A stretch of 64,000 nt of DNA from Antedon mediterranea (Eukaryota > Echinodermata > Crinoidea > Comatulida > Antedonidae), in contig NC_092675.1 of the NCBI RefSeq assembly GCF_964355755.1, positions 20,844,912 through 20,908,911 of the forward strand, given 5' to 3'. The notes below the pieces were generated by a model. It searched no databases. It saw only the letters and a list, made by a program, of their open reading frames with translations, and was not told where the DNA came from. The translations under genes and the position numbers were made by a program. Within the stretch, counting starts at the first letter, position 1. Each line of letters opens with the position of its first letter. This document shows positions 47,580 through 59,199 of this stretch, one piece after another.

Positions 47580-50320
47580 ACTCTGGTCTCCCCAAATTCA
47601 TTTCTTTTATGACGGTATGTACTGAAATAGACCGAATAAATAATGAAATAAAGAAATGAAATGAAACACAGAATATATTTTCTTGTGAATGCACAGACGA
47701 CAGCATTTACACACTTTAGCAAATAACTTATAGTAAATACAAAATAACTAGAAAAAAATAACGTAACACAAAAACGTATTATCGTACTAATTAAAACATT
47801 ACAAAATATGAAAGATCATAATAAAATTCATATCATTAATAATGTTAATTTTATCGATTCAAAAATACTAGGGCCTAGGCCTATGCCAAAATAACAAAAT
47901 ATAAATCATTTGAAACAATAAATATACTGTATAGGCCTACACTAAAATATTTATTTAAAACATTTTTATTTTAACCACATCCAACACCGAAAAATCGCCA
48001 ATTATAGGATGCTTAAAAAATATTTAAATGTAGGCCTAAATAAAGACATAAAAACATAGCAAATACAACAAATTTACCTTGGATTTACCAGTAATATAAT
48101 ACAAAAATAAATATTATTAATCAAATGGTGATAATTGAGGTGTAGTGTAGAATAAAGAAGATTATTATTACTAATATTTTAAAAATATAATAGTTCAATT
48201 TTTCAATTATTCAAATCAAAATAATTAATAACACACATACTACACTAATAATAAATAGATAGAAGGTTTATATAAAAATTAACCATAAATACTTTCATAC
48301 ATAACTAGGCCTATTTTATATTAATGTAAGAAACGTTGTACAGCAGTTTAATATTCTATTTTTATGTGAGAACATCATGTAAAGCAACGACGGATAAAAT
48401 TCTAATAAACCGGGTTTCTGTCCATATAATATTACGGAAAATGTCGAGAAAAACAAGTCTGAGGTTAAAATAAAGATAGTTTTGGACAGAGAAGGCTGAT
48501 CACTTCCCGACTATGTAATGACCATATCTTTTGACATGCCTAGCCAGTTTCCGTGAGAAAAACAGAATATTATTAACAATTTTCCTTAATAAGGAATGAT
48601 AGTTTAACCATTAAGACCATTTGTAAACAGTAATACGAAGTATACAAAAACAGTTAACTCAATTTAAATTGGCATCATTTTGATCGGATGGCAAAGGTAA
48701 CTGGAGATGAATAACAAACAGAATGGCGTGGGACTGTAAACAGGTGATTGGATCGGTTTGACCAGTCGAGAAACAACAGAAAATAACATGCTTTTACACA
48801 AAAATAATATACAGAATCTTCGACGATTGTTTGTGTATAATTTTACATTAATTATAGTTTGTGTACTGAAAAGGATAGAAAATAAAATAAAATTAAGTAT
48901 ACAATTATTGTAAGTAAATAACAGTTTGTTTTGTTATCAGATTGATTTAATTATATTTAATAAAACAAAGTTTTAATGTCTCTTTCTTCATTAATCAGGC
49001 ATTAGCTGAATGTATGTATATGTATGAACTTTGTTCAATCAATCGTACATTTTTTTTGGTATTATAATGGTAACCATAATAACGTGTATTTACAGTGATT
49101 TTTACAAAAAGATATTAAATATAAAATATATACAGTGATTATTTACAGTAATGATAATAATAAAAATTAATTGAATTATATTGACTATTATTGAAAACAG
49201 AAGTTGAATAATAAAATACTGAATAGACCTAAATGTAGGTAATGTAAGTAGGTAAATAACATATTATTTTTATTATTACCATCAAATTGACGTGATATGC
49301 CTATTTGGCAGATTTTATTATTAACTTTAACTATCAGACAATTAAATACTCACACATGCATTATGATATTGTTAATTCGTCATAATTAAGCAATAACTGA
49401 TTAAGAAAGCATTGAAAGCTGTGATGATGTGTTTTAAAATAGAGTGTACTTGTCTTCGCACTCTGTGTAAGCCTTAGTGATGTTTGTCTTCGGGTCTAAT
49501 CTGTTTTCCGTGGGTTTTATCATTTCGTAAAGAAAATCCATATTTAAGCAAGAATTAATTAAACGATTTATTGAAAACGTTAGCGACGTACTTCACATAA
49601 GTATTACCCTGCCAATCATCCACTTAAATACGTCAATAGTTTTGCATAGTTGACCACAGTTCAAGTGATGTTAATACTTATCGTTGTTGCTTACATCAAT
49701 TAAGTGTCATTCGCCTGTGTCCAATGAGGTTTGTCTGCGTGTATTTATACGCACGCGTCTAAGCATTACGCATTAACTCTAAGCCAATAGCATTCGGCCG
49801 AACAAATCAATATACATAATTATTCATAAGGCAGCTTATAAGTAAATTGGTAACTAAAATCATACATGATATAACGTTAGCCAAAGAACAGGCTAAGCAA
49901 TTCAAATAGTATTACAATTATAATTATGTATTTTTTTAAACATGAAATTTCGAAAGCCAATCATAAGAAAACATGATCGATGTGATTTTTGGAAATGTCA
50001 CATGTCAAAAGTTTAAAATAGAGGTAGATTGACAAACTATTGTGAAAGAAAAATGATGATTTATATAGATTAGAATAGACAGCAGGATACTGTTTTCCCG
50101 ATAAATGAGTGAGCAAAAATTGATGGAAGATGTAAGGATAGGCGTGAAAAGCTTACCGATTATATCCACTGACTTTTTGTTTAAAAAAAAAAGAAGAGAT
50201 AGAAAAAAAGAAAGAAAAACGTAATTTTAATGTCAATTTTTCTCAATGTACAATGAAATGTTTTTTTAACAATTTTGTTCATCTTTTACTGTATACTCAT
50301 ATATAATCATGAATTAATTT
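47580..50320. other. Strongly AT-rich region, no genes seen
   Basis: Long A/T runs and scattered TAGGCCTA words. No coding, RNA or repeat structure could be supported. Confidence 0.45.
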
Positions 50321-50329
50321 ATATCTTAC

Positions 50330-50900
50330 TTATTGTTACTTTTATGATTGAATTTCTATCTTGATAACATCTTTAAATGTCATAAACTTACAATATTTGA
50401 AACAATTTTGTCCAAAATTGGGGCCATTTTTAAATGGCTGCCAATCCTCCTTGCGTATGAAAAAAAAATGGAGCAAATAGTTTTTGGATTCAGTGATGTC
50501 TATTCTACAACATATCTAATTTTTACCAAATATATGTGAATAAAAGTTGAAAGAAATATTTGATTGATATATGTGGCCATTTTAGATAAAATGATGGCCA
50601 TATTGGATAAAATGGCAGCCATTTTGGGCATAATGGCGGCCATTTTGGCTTGTTCAGTTACAAAAATGATGTGAAATATTATTTGAACATTTATTGTTAC
50701 TTTTATGATTGAATTTCTATCTCGATAACATCTTTTAATGCCATATACTTACAATATTTTGTCCAAAATGGCGGCCATTTTGAAATCCCCCTTGCGTATG
50801 AAAAAAAAAAATGGAGCAAAATACTTTTTGGATTCAATGATGTGTATTCTACAACATATCCAATTTTTACCAAATATAGCAAAACAAAATGCAACTTATC
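50330..50900. repeat. 361-bp-spaced direct duplication around ATGGCGGCCAT units
   Basis: A roughly 200-bp segment starting TTATTGTTACTTTTATGATT at 50330 is repeated at 50691. Each copy holds TTGTCCAAAAT and CTTGCGTATGAAAAAAA, and ends near TTTTTACCAAATATA. Between and within them self-complementary AAAATGGCGGCCATTTTG units occur at 50571-50650 and 50767. Open frames here are shadows of the repeat. Confidence 0.75.
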
Positions 50901-51104
50901 ATATCGCTACATTTCATACTGGACTACGCTCCCCCTCTAGGAAGTGTAGACGATGGTTCTCGGAATGATAATGTTCTCCTTATACATTTTCTGTCGGTTA
51001 CCATTATTGAAAATGCTTGACATTCGTAAAACTAAACTACTTTGTTTCACAGTGTTTTAGATGATTAATAACATTTTAAAGTATAGTTTTTATTGTTTGG
51101 TAGG

Positions 51105-51420
51105 GCCCTTTGGGGAGGCGGAGGTCATTTGAGGGAGGTGCTTATTCGAGGGATATATGTTAAATTTTTTAGTTCTAATAATATGGTAACATTTATAATC
51201 AAATGAAATCCTCTTATAGATATGAAAAGTGGTAAAAAAGAATAACAAATGCTTGGTAAATTGCAGATAACAGTGCGGTGAATTCTACTACAAATAGTAT
51301 AATTCTGTTATCATAAATATGTGGATGGACGTTTATTAGATAGTTGGGTTGTGGGGGGGGGGGGGGGTTATTATTCAAAGTGATGTTTTATTGGAGAGGC
51401 GTTTATTCAAATGAATACCA
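51105..51420. repeat. Dispersed repeat-like segment with poly-G run
   Basis: GGGAGGTGCTTATTCGAGGG and GGAGAGGCGTTTATTCAAAT are related motifs at the two ends. A run of about 15 G lies at 51352-51367. The pattern resembles dispersed repeats of marine invertebrates, class unknown. Confidence 0.4.
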
Positions 51421-52349
51421 TCCTAATAATTATTAATACATTATTTAATTTAATCATCTTTTGAAACTAACTGCCGTGACAGAGTGGGCCCAAGAAAGAA
51501 TTAAGACATTACGGCTTGCAACATGGGCAGACATCTCGGTCCTAACGGGACACAGGAAGATAGCCTACAGTTATTCCTGCAAGCTTACTCAATAAAACTC
51601 AGCTATCGGGATTTCACTCGAAAAATGTCTTATCAAATCTCCCTATGTAATTTTATAATACTATTCCCCACAATATATTCTGATTCTTTATGGCGTATAT
51701 TTAATTTGATTATGTGCACTCTGCTGATAATATATAATGCAATGAGGACGATTGTTGTAAATTAATATTAATAAATTATAATAATAAACATACTACTTAA
51801 AACTACTTACCAATTATTTAATATCTAAATTAGTAAAATTTAAAACAAATATAAAATTGTGTTTATTTTAAAGTCCGTTCATGTATGGGAAAGTTTGTTG
51901 TTATGGTAATATTACAAAAATGAAAGGTTCACATTGATCACTGGTAAACACTAAACTTCACAACACAGCAAAATCATTGATAAGGTAAGACATTAAAGAA
52001 CCAGGATGTTATTCATTATAAATAGGTAGTAAGGCATGCTGAAAAGAGGCTAATTTGCGGTTCTTCACTCACCAGGAAACAGTGTACACTCTGGAAGGCA
52101 ATTTGTGACGCGATACAAAATGGTGAGTTAGAGATCATACAGTTTCACTGAATTCAATTATAAACGCCGAATGTCTATTCTAATTCACCTTTTAACATTA
52201 AAGTTTCTTTGTGAAGTTACGTCATTTTTTAACCGTTGTTAAAGACTTTTTAATATAATTTAACGTTATGTTTACTTCATTGAAGAAAACTTAATTACGT
52301 TAAAGCTGCATTGGATTTTAATTTTAGATAATGAATGTAGAAACTGAAT

Positions 52350-52475
52350 ATGTCACCTGGATAGGTGTTGGCCGGAGTGTTAAAATATATTTCCCCCGCT
52401 TGTTCGACTCATGGGAAAGTGCCTCCTTAACAAGGATGTTCCATAAATAGGGATGTCCCAATGGAGGGGTTATAC
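52350..52475 (+). repeat. GGGGACACC family C, 3' part
   Basis: TGTTGGCCGGAGTGTTAAAA, CATGGGAAAGTGCCTCC and ATAGGGATGTCCCAATGG match the second half of the family. Confidence 0.5.
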
Positions 52476-53511
52476 AATACTATTACAGATTAAAGGAGAC
52501 CATAATTATAAACATTTAAAAAAAAAGCATAAATGATATAAACAATAATAATTTGATAAAAACGGTACTATAATTACCCAGAGTATTTTGTCATAAATAT
52601 TTTGCACAATTATATTTTACTTCAACCTTACTGTCAATAACAATAATTTACACATTTGGCATACCGTAGTTAGATAATTGAAAAAAAAAATGGGGGAGTT
52701 TAATAAACGTAATCACTCAAAATTACAAAGTGTTTGTTGTAGTCCTACAATGGGCAAAAGTATAACAAAATTAGTAAATTTATTTATATTATCTATGATA
52801 CTTATTTTTACTTATACTATACTAATTTCAGCTTTAATTATGGTTATAATTAATTTTGTTCTTAAGTATTACCTGTAATTATACGGTATGAAATATAATA
52901 AACATGGTCTTACATATCTTTAAACAAAAAGTCTTGCGAGGGAAAAATATTTGGCCTCATGTATAAATAAATAATATACTGTATAAGATCTATGGGCACA
53001 AAAAGACAAAAATACTCGATTGCATTTAAATTTGATGTTAAGAAATACAATATTAGTTTAATCTTTTTATATTAAATATTATTTACTGGTAAATTGAGAA
53101 GAAAGGGTCGCGCCGCCAGACTACGCAAAGCATAGTCTAAACAGGCCTAGCTTATGCGCGGATGCATAACTGGAACACGATAAACAAATACCTCACCTGT
53201 TTATATGTGTCCTGCACCTTTATTCAGAGATATCGCGAATCGTTCTTAGGCCTATAACATTTTAATTGATCTAATTTTCTATCGGAACAATGGAAGTTAA
53301 TTTGGGTCGGATTGCTAGATTATGGGATTGAAGGCTTAAAGGTTTAAGATCTGAATGCAAAAATAGGTTATCGAAAACGTGTGCTATGAAATATAGTATA
53401 GTTTGCTTGAAATTAGTAGTTTACTGTTTTCACTGGGAAATTATTACAAATAAAATGTGCCTTATGGTCTCCTATAATTATATATTTTTTTACGAGAAAA
53501 CAATTGTCATT

Positions 53512-53722
53512 GTAAAACTAGGAACGCTTTCGATCGCAACGCGGTTGATAGTCGTGCAACCAAGCAAAGTTAGCCAGGAATAAATTCAGATACAACCTTT
53601 ACATTTATTAGGTTAGTGTAAAATTAGGAACGCTCTCGATTACAACACGGCTGAGAGTCTTGCAACCAAGCAAAGTTAGCCAGAAATAAATGCAGATACA
53701 ACCTTTAAATTGATTAGTTCGT
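53512..53722. repeat. Tandem duplication, 106-bp unit
   Basis: Two adjacent copies start GTAAAACTAGGAACGCTTTC (53512) and GTAAAATTAGGAACGCTCTC (53618). Both contain GCAACCAAGCAAAGTTAGCC and AGATACAACCTTTA. Divergence is low, so the duplication is fairly recent. Confidence 0.85.
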
Positions 53723-53779
53723 GGAATTACACCTAGTTGAATTAGTGAGCAAACTAAACTACATTACTTAAACATTAGT

Positions 53780-54000
53780 TGTACACTCTTAAATGCCCAC
53801 TTTTTAGAAGCGTGCAAACGCGAATCTACAGCTCACTATGTCGGTAGGTTGGTCGGTTGTTTGGTCGGTAAACTCACATTTGAGCACGCGGCTGCAGCCA
53901 TGTACATGGCCTTGTTTTTAGAAGGCACACCCATCCTCCTTACAGGCGCCACTCTGTTTTAAAGGCACACCCCTAAGAAAAGGCACATATGCCTACTAAA
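53780..54000. repeat. Possible dispersed repeat with GAAGGCACACCC units
   Basis: GTCGGTAGGTTGGTCGGTTG is followed by GAGCACGCGGCTGCAGCC and three AAGGCACACC-like units. GC-richer than its surroundings. No coding capacity seen. Confidence 0.35.
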
Positions 54001-54009
54001 AAGTAACCA

Positions 54010-56955
54010 CGACGAAAATGATGTCTTACATTTTTGAGTTGTGTTTGTCTCGTATGTAACGATCTCTCTTTTGTTTTATTCTCTTCGCAATTTTTCGTAT
54101 ATAATAATAGCCTATGAATAGATACAATATAATCATCGAATTCTATATATCGGTATGTTCAAATGTTTCAAATGGTTATTCCAAAATGAACGAACGGAAG
54201 AACGAATAGAATGAATGTATGGGGAGGGATGGACGGACCGACGTACAAAATGAACGAACGACCTAGGCCTACGAACGGTATTAGGTAAACCTTTATCAGA
54301 ATGTCTATGATTGTAGTAATGTATAGTTTTAGTTAAATATAACCGACATATAAAAGTATCAAACATATTATTTTATGTTGTTTACTATTTACAGTAAGTA
54401 TGTACAACAATCTGTTAAATTCATTCATACGTATTTACACCAAATCTGACTTGTTACAATTTCATAACGTTATGACGTTTATGCATAACGTCATTTTATT
54501 ATTTAATCACCCATAACGGAAAGTACGGTAACTAGCGCCATAACAATGTTATTCTATAACATGGGGAATCAATATTAACGGACATTTAAGATTTTAAATT
54601 CTAGTGTTGCATATCAAATTGCTAACAAAGAGATTAAAGGGAGATATTTAAAATGTACAAGAAAGACTTATTCATCTTTGGGAAAGGCTATACACCCAGA
54701 ACAGGGAATTATTTTTATGTTCACCCTTTTCATGTGTGTTTATATTTGCTTTATCCTCATTTGTTCATTCTTTATATTAAATTACCTTTATCTTTAAAAA
54801 ATAGATTATCGTCATATACTGATGTAAAATGTATAATTGTTTCTTTATCATTTTTTTTATGGATACCTTCTATAATTTATTTTGAGAAAGATATAAACGT
54901 GTGGTTTACCACACAAGAAAAAGATGGTCACGAGCAGGATTAAAATGATGGGGACGTGTGGAATATCATTCCCCGTAGTTATCGTTATCGTGATGATACG
55001 CGCTTTTGCACAATTAGCGCTCCATAGTAAGATTAGTGTGTGCCACTAATACTTAATACTAAGTCAATTTACGTAGGTCTTACGTCAAGATGTGTTAGTT
55101 ATTGTGCACCATGTACAAGTTGACAATGTTAATAAAGCTGATCATAATTCATTAACAGTAACGTTCGTTGATACGGACACACTGATTAAACAATCTTGTT
55201 GCATTTCTTAGCGCGATAAAAAAGAGGATCACTCGGATAAGAATGCTTATCATGCTAAAAAGTAGCTTCCTTAGTTATCTTCAATGTGCGCCTAATCTTA
55301 ATGCGTACGCCTGCTACAACAGGTCAAAGAAAGCTGACAATTGTGCCAGTATTCTCTATATTCTATATCCACATATAACATTAGCTATGCAATATCATAG
55401 CAAACTCTGTAATAAAGTTTCACATGTGTATCACATGTTTCAGCAGTATTGGGTTATGGTTAGGTTAGGCGTATATATGGTATTGATATATAATAGGCAT
55501 TGTGCATTACTAAATTTGCCTGATGCTGGAGAAAACAATTATTGTAGATACGAGAATCGGCCAGCATTTGACCCATGAATTAATAATAGGCCTACTACTT
55601 GCATGATAACACAGGTATAATGCACCTTTCCCACATTTAAGAGATCAATTCAATTTTTTCTCGAAAGTGTCGACTTAATTAAACTCCAGAGGGCGCTGCT
55701 GTCGATATGAAATTAAGAGTGATCTGACAACCTTAATATTTGGCTCCATATTTGACATTTATATTGTTTTTTAAAATATAATGTAAATATCAGTTTGACA
55801 TGATCTTCTGCTGGGCACTGACTGCATTAGATTAAACATGTTTTATCAATGTGCTATATGGCTTTTAAATCATATTTTATATGAATAATATATCAAATTG
55901 TACTAAAGTTCCTTAAAAGAAAAGATAAGACCGTATGTCCCGTGATCAGAAGAATATATACCAGTGGCCTATTCTACCAAAAATATCGGTGTATATATAT
56001 ATTATAAACTTCATGAGTTAATATACATATTCTATTTGAAAGTTTGTTTTTTTTCCTCTTTTGTGGCGTAAACACCACTTTTATTCACATTCATATATCT
56101 TCTTCACATAAAATCATATCATTTATCACATTTTTGTTAATTCCTAATGTCATTACAATTTGATAAACTTAATCAGTAACATTTTAAACTTTGTATTCAA
56201 TATTACCTCATTTTTTGCCATTAATTTTCTTATATTTTTCTATAATAGGCCTACACATAACACATTTCTATTTGAAAGTTAAGAATACAAGTTGAACTAT
56301 ATTAATTGTCCTAATTTGATGACCCTATCTACTGCACCCCTTCATCAGCCACACTATATTTACACTAGGAAACTTTCGATTTGTATTTTGTCTAAATTTT
56401 GTGTAAAAGGTCTTCACAAGAATGGCGTGAACGGTCCGATTAGGCCGGAATAGGATAGTGCTAATTGGGTCATACGTCTGGAAAGGCGTGAAAATTATAT
56501 GTATTCTCAGTAAATAAGTACAAACTAAACTGTATTCACAACATCTTTTTTATCTTGTAAGCAATCTTAATTAAAAGCAAACTTTTAAATAAAATCACCT
56601 AGAATTGCATAATCTAACGACACACTCCTTATCGACACAGGCAGCCAATTAGGGTTATTAAGCTTCTCCATGGCCACAAAAGTGAAGATAAGAACGAGTG
56701 TCAAGAATTCATATTAAAGAATTATATTAAAAAAATATTTTGTAAAAATAGAACCTGGATGTAAACCTGACCTGTTTGAGGTTATCTTCATTTCCAAATC
56801 TTTAAAATTGTTGTACAGTATTAATTAAAATAGATGTTAACACGATGAATCAATTATGACATTGGTACGGACTGCTACGTTACAAGTGTGAGAGTGATGG
56901 TAGGTAGGCATACTCACGTGGTAACTGGTAGAGTTCCGTATAAACCCAGTAAAAC
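54010..56955. other. AT-rich region without supported genes
   Basis: A 96-codon frame at 54653 and a 111-codon frame at 55243 show no recognisable domain or gene signals. GAACGAACGGAAGAACGAA-type low-complexity sequence lies at 54180-54270. Confidence 0.4.
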
Positions 56956-56960
56956 CACTA

Positions 56961-57146
56961 TTAAAGCGTGGTTCCCACTAGCGACGCAACACAAGGACGC
57001 AACGCAACGCAAGTGAATTGACCAATCACAAGCGATGGCTTATTCGCTTGTGATTGCTAACTGTCTATAACTTCGCTTGTCATTGGTTAAAACGCTTGCG
57101 TTGCGTTTACGTCCTTGCGTTACGTTCTAGTGGGAACCAAGCTTTA
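56961..57146. mobile_element. MITE family B, complete copy
   Basis: TTAAAGCGTGGTTCCCACTA at the left and TAGTGGGAACCAAGCTTTA at the right. Inside are CGCAACGCAAG, TTGACCAATCACAAGCGATG and its complement. Confidence 0.85.
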
Positions 57147-57300
57147 GGGAACACCTTCAAGACCCAACAAGGTGACCTCTAATAGGGATGGTCCCTCAAT
57201 GGGAGTTGGCCCTAGTGTTAAAACATACATACTGCACCATTCCTTCTCACTTAACATGGTGTTCCCTAGAGGTATCCCAAACAGGGGTTCTATTGTAATA
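57147..57300 (+). repeat. GGGGACACC family C, abutting MITE B
   Basis: GGGAACACCTTCAAGACCCA, AATAGGGATGGTCCCTCAAT, TTGGCCCTAGTGTTAAAAC and GGGGTTCTATTGTA give the complete family order. It starts directly at the end of the MITE B copy. Confidence 0.6.
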
Positions 57301-57324
57301 TCGTGTGCCTAATGTATTTGTTTC

Positions 57325-57455
57325 TTTTTAATATAAATATCTCCTTAGGAAAAATTTCCTCTCATTGACGCGTCCTTAGGATAAAACGTAAAGCCGCTGT
57401 TCCGAGTACTGCATATGCACGATACAGGTATATACACTATTCAAAAAGAGTAAGA
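57325..57455 (+). repeat. SINE-like repeat, copy 2
   Basis: CTCTCATTGACGCGTCCTTA, GGATAAAACGTAAAGCCGCT, CGAGTAC and ACTATTCAAAAAG align with the copy at 7240-7375. Confidence 0.45.
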
Positions 57456-58109
57456 TGTTGATCATTTTTTTAAATTTTTTTCCCCTGCAGAATAACAAAA
57501 TCGTTTGACAACGCCCTAAACAAACAAACTGGTTTATGTTTTCAAATTGAGGTGAAGCTGAGAAAGATATTGGCATTTGTCGTGTGAACCAACAATCACG
57601 TTCCTGTTTTTGTTAAAATTAGAAAAAAAAAAAACAATAGAATGTTTACATTTCATTCAAAGTATGCCTATAAAATTCACAACATTCCATACAATTTAGA
57701 TAAAACAAATTATTGTTAATATGACAAAATACTTTTCAAGATGAAAAAAATAACATTCAGATAGAAACAAATTAAAACAAAGATAAAAATTGTTTATAAA
57801 AATACAATAAAAAGTAAACATTTTTGTCTATCTTCGTCTTTTAAACGCAAACAATGTTAACATTTGGAAAATATTAAAAGCGAGTATAACAAAAACTATA
57901 AACAATGTTTCAAAACAACACGCATTGGAATATTAAAACAAAAAACAACACACCAGGATCAATTTTAAATGGGTCAAACTCAGATATTATATACCATAAT
58001 AAAATGTAATTTCAAATTGATAGCGTTATCGCGGTGTTATTATTATAATTCGTTGTTTACAAATTGAAAATGATTGTTCTTCCAAATATTTTTATTTTTT
58101 TTATTTTTT

Positions 58110-58450
58110 TTATTTTATGTCTTTAGGCAATGTGGCCAAGGATTACCAATAGTGAATTAATCACTGTCCTATCAGATAGGTGGTAATCCCCCTGATACAG
58201 GGGCTATTGTGTGAACCAGTTCACCGGGGTAACCCCCTACTCTTTTTCGAATAATGAACTGGGTTTCTTTAAAGTACACACAGGTTATAACTGTGTACAC
58301 TGGACCTACGGTTTATAGTCCTTATCCGAGAAGACTTGTTCCACCACCAGAACTAGGAGCGAGTCGGCCTCGAACCCTTGCCGATGTTGTTTATGACATA
58401 TGACAAATCATCACCACGTACGCTGAACGTTTTGCAAGTCTAACAAGACT
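58110..58450 (-). repeat. Dispersed repeat-like GC-richer segment
   Basis: A GC-rich block (GAACCAGTTCACCGGGGTAA, GTTATAACTGTGTACACTGG, AGGAGCGAGTCGGCCTCGAA) contains several short palindromes. On the minus strand AAGGGTTCGAGGCC is B-box-like. It looks like a transposon or SINE-type repeat, and no coding frame was found. Confidence 0.4.
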
Positions 58451-58865
58451 CCTTCAATCAGAGCGATTATTGGCCTGTGTGTCCATAGACTTATTTAAAA
58501 ACCTAGCCTCTTACGAAGATTTAAAGCAGCATTATAGTAAATTCAAGTTTTAAGAAAAACCTACAATTTTTTTTATTTGCCACGAAATTGACCCTGACAA
58601 CGACCTGAAAATGTAGAGATAATGTTTGTTTCTGTTGAGAACCAGGAAGCATTCTTGATGTTGTAGATATCAGTTGTTAGTCATTACACCTGGGATCAGG
58701 AAAAGGTGCGATTATAATCTCAATTTGCTCTGATGGGACGGACCAACGGCTTAAACTTCTTATCCGAAAGACGGCACTGTAACTGTTCTCTCAACATTTG
58801 GAATGCATCAAATCTTGATGATCTAATAGTGGGTCTAAATGTTCCACACGTCACAATTCTTTCTC

Positions 58866-59198
58866 TTAAAGATGTATTGTCCCCCCAAAATATGAAAAAT
58901 GAAGATTAATTAAATCAGACTTTGAATGTTATTTTGTAGTTTTAACCAAGTTAATCACTTCTGTAGAAAAAAAACTAAAAAAAAATATTGTTTTCACTTA
59001 TAAAATGACAAAATAAATGGTTAAATTCAACAAAAAACCCATTGGCTGGCAGCCAATTTGACAATTTTTTACTTTAAATGAGTTTTTTCAGATAATTAAA
59101 CATTTGTTTTGATCCAATTTTTGGTTAAAGTGGATAACTATTACGTTACATTAAATTTGTTAGGAATTATTTTTTTCAGGGGGACAATACATCTTTAA
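58866..59198. mobile_element. TTAA-flanked MITE, 333 bp
   Basis: TTAAAGATGTATTGTCCCCC at the left end is matched exactly by its complement GGGGGACAATACATCTTTAA at the right. TTAA would be the target duplication. The interior is AT-rich and non-coding, with GGCTGGCAGCC in the centre. TTAA duplication points to a piggyBac- or Kolobok-type transposase supplied in trans. Confidence 0.85.
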
Positions 59199-59199
59199 C

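Noticed and set aside
50348-50968. Three 63-76 codon frames
   Set aside because: They are repeated because the DNA is duplicated. No protein similarity was recognised.
54653-54943. 96-codon plus-strand frame, hydrophobic
   Set aside because: AT-rich hydrophobic frame with no domain, promoter or splice support.
55243-55578. 111-codon plus-strand frame with several cysteines
   Set aside because: Cysteine spacing fits no family I know, and there are no gene signals around it.
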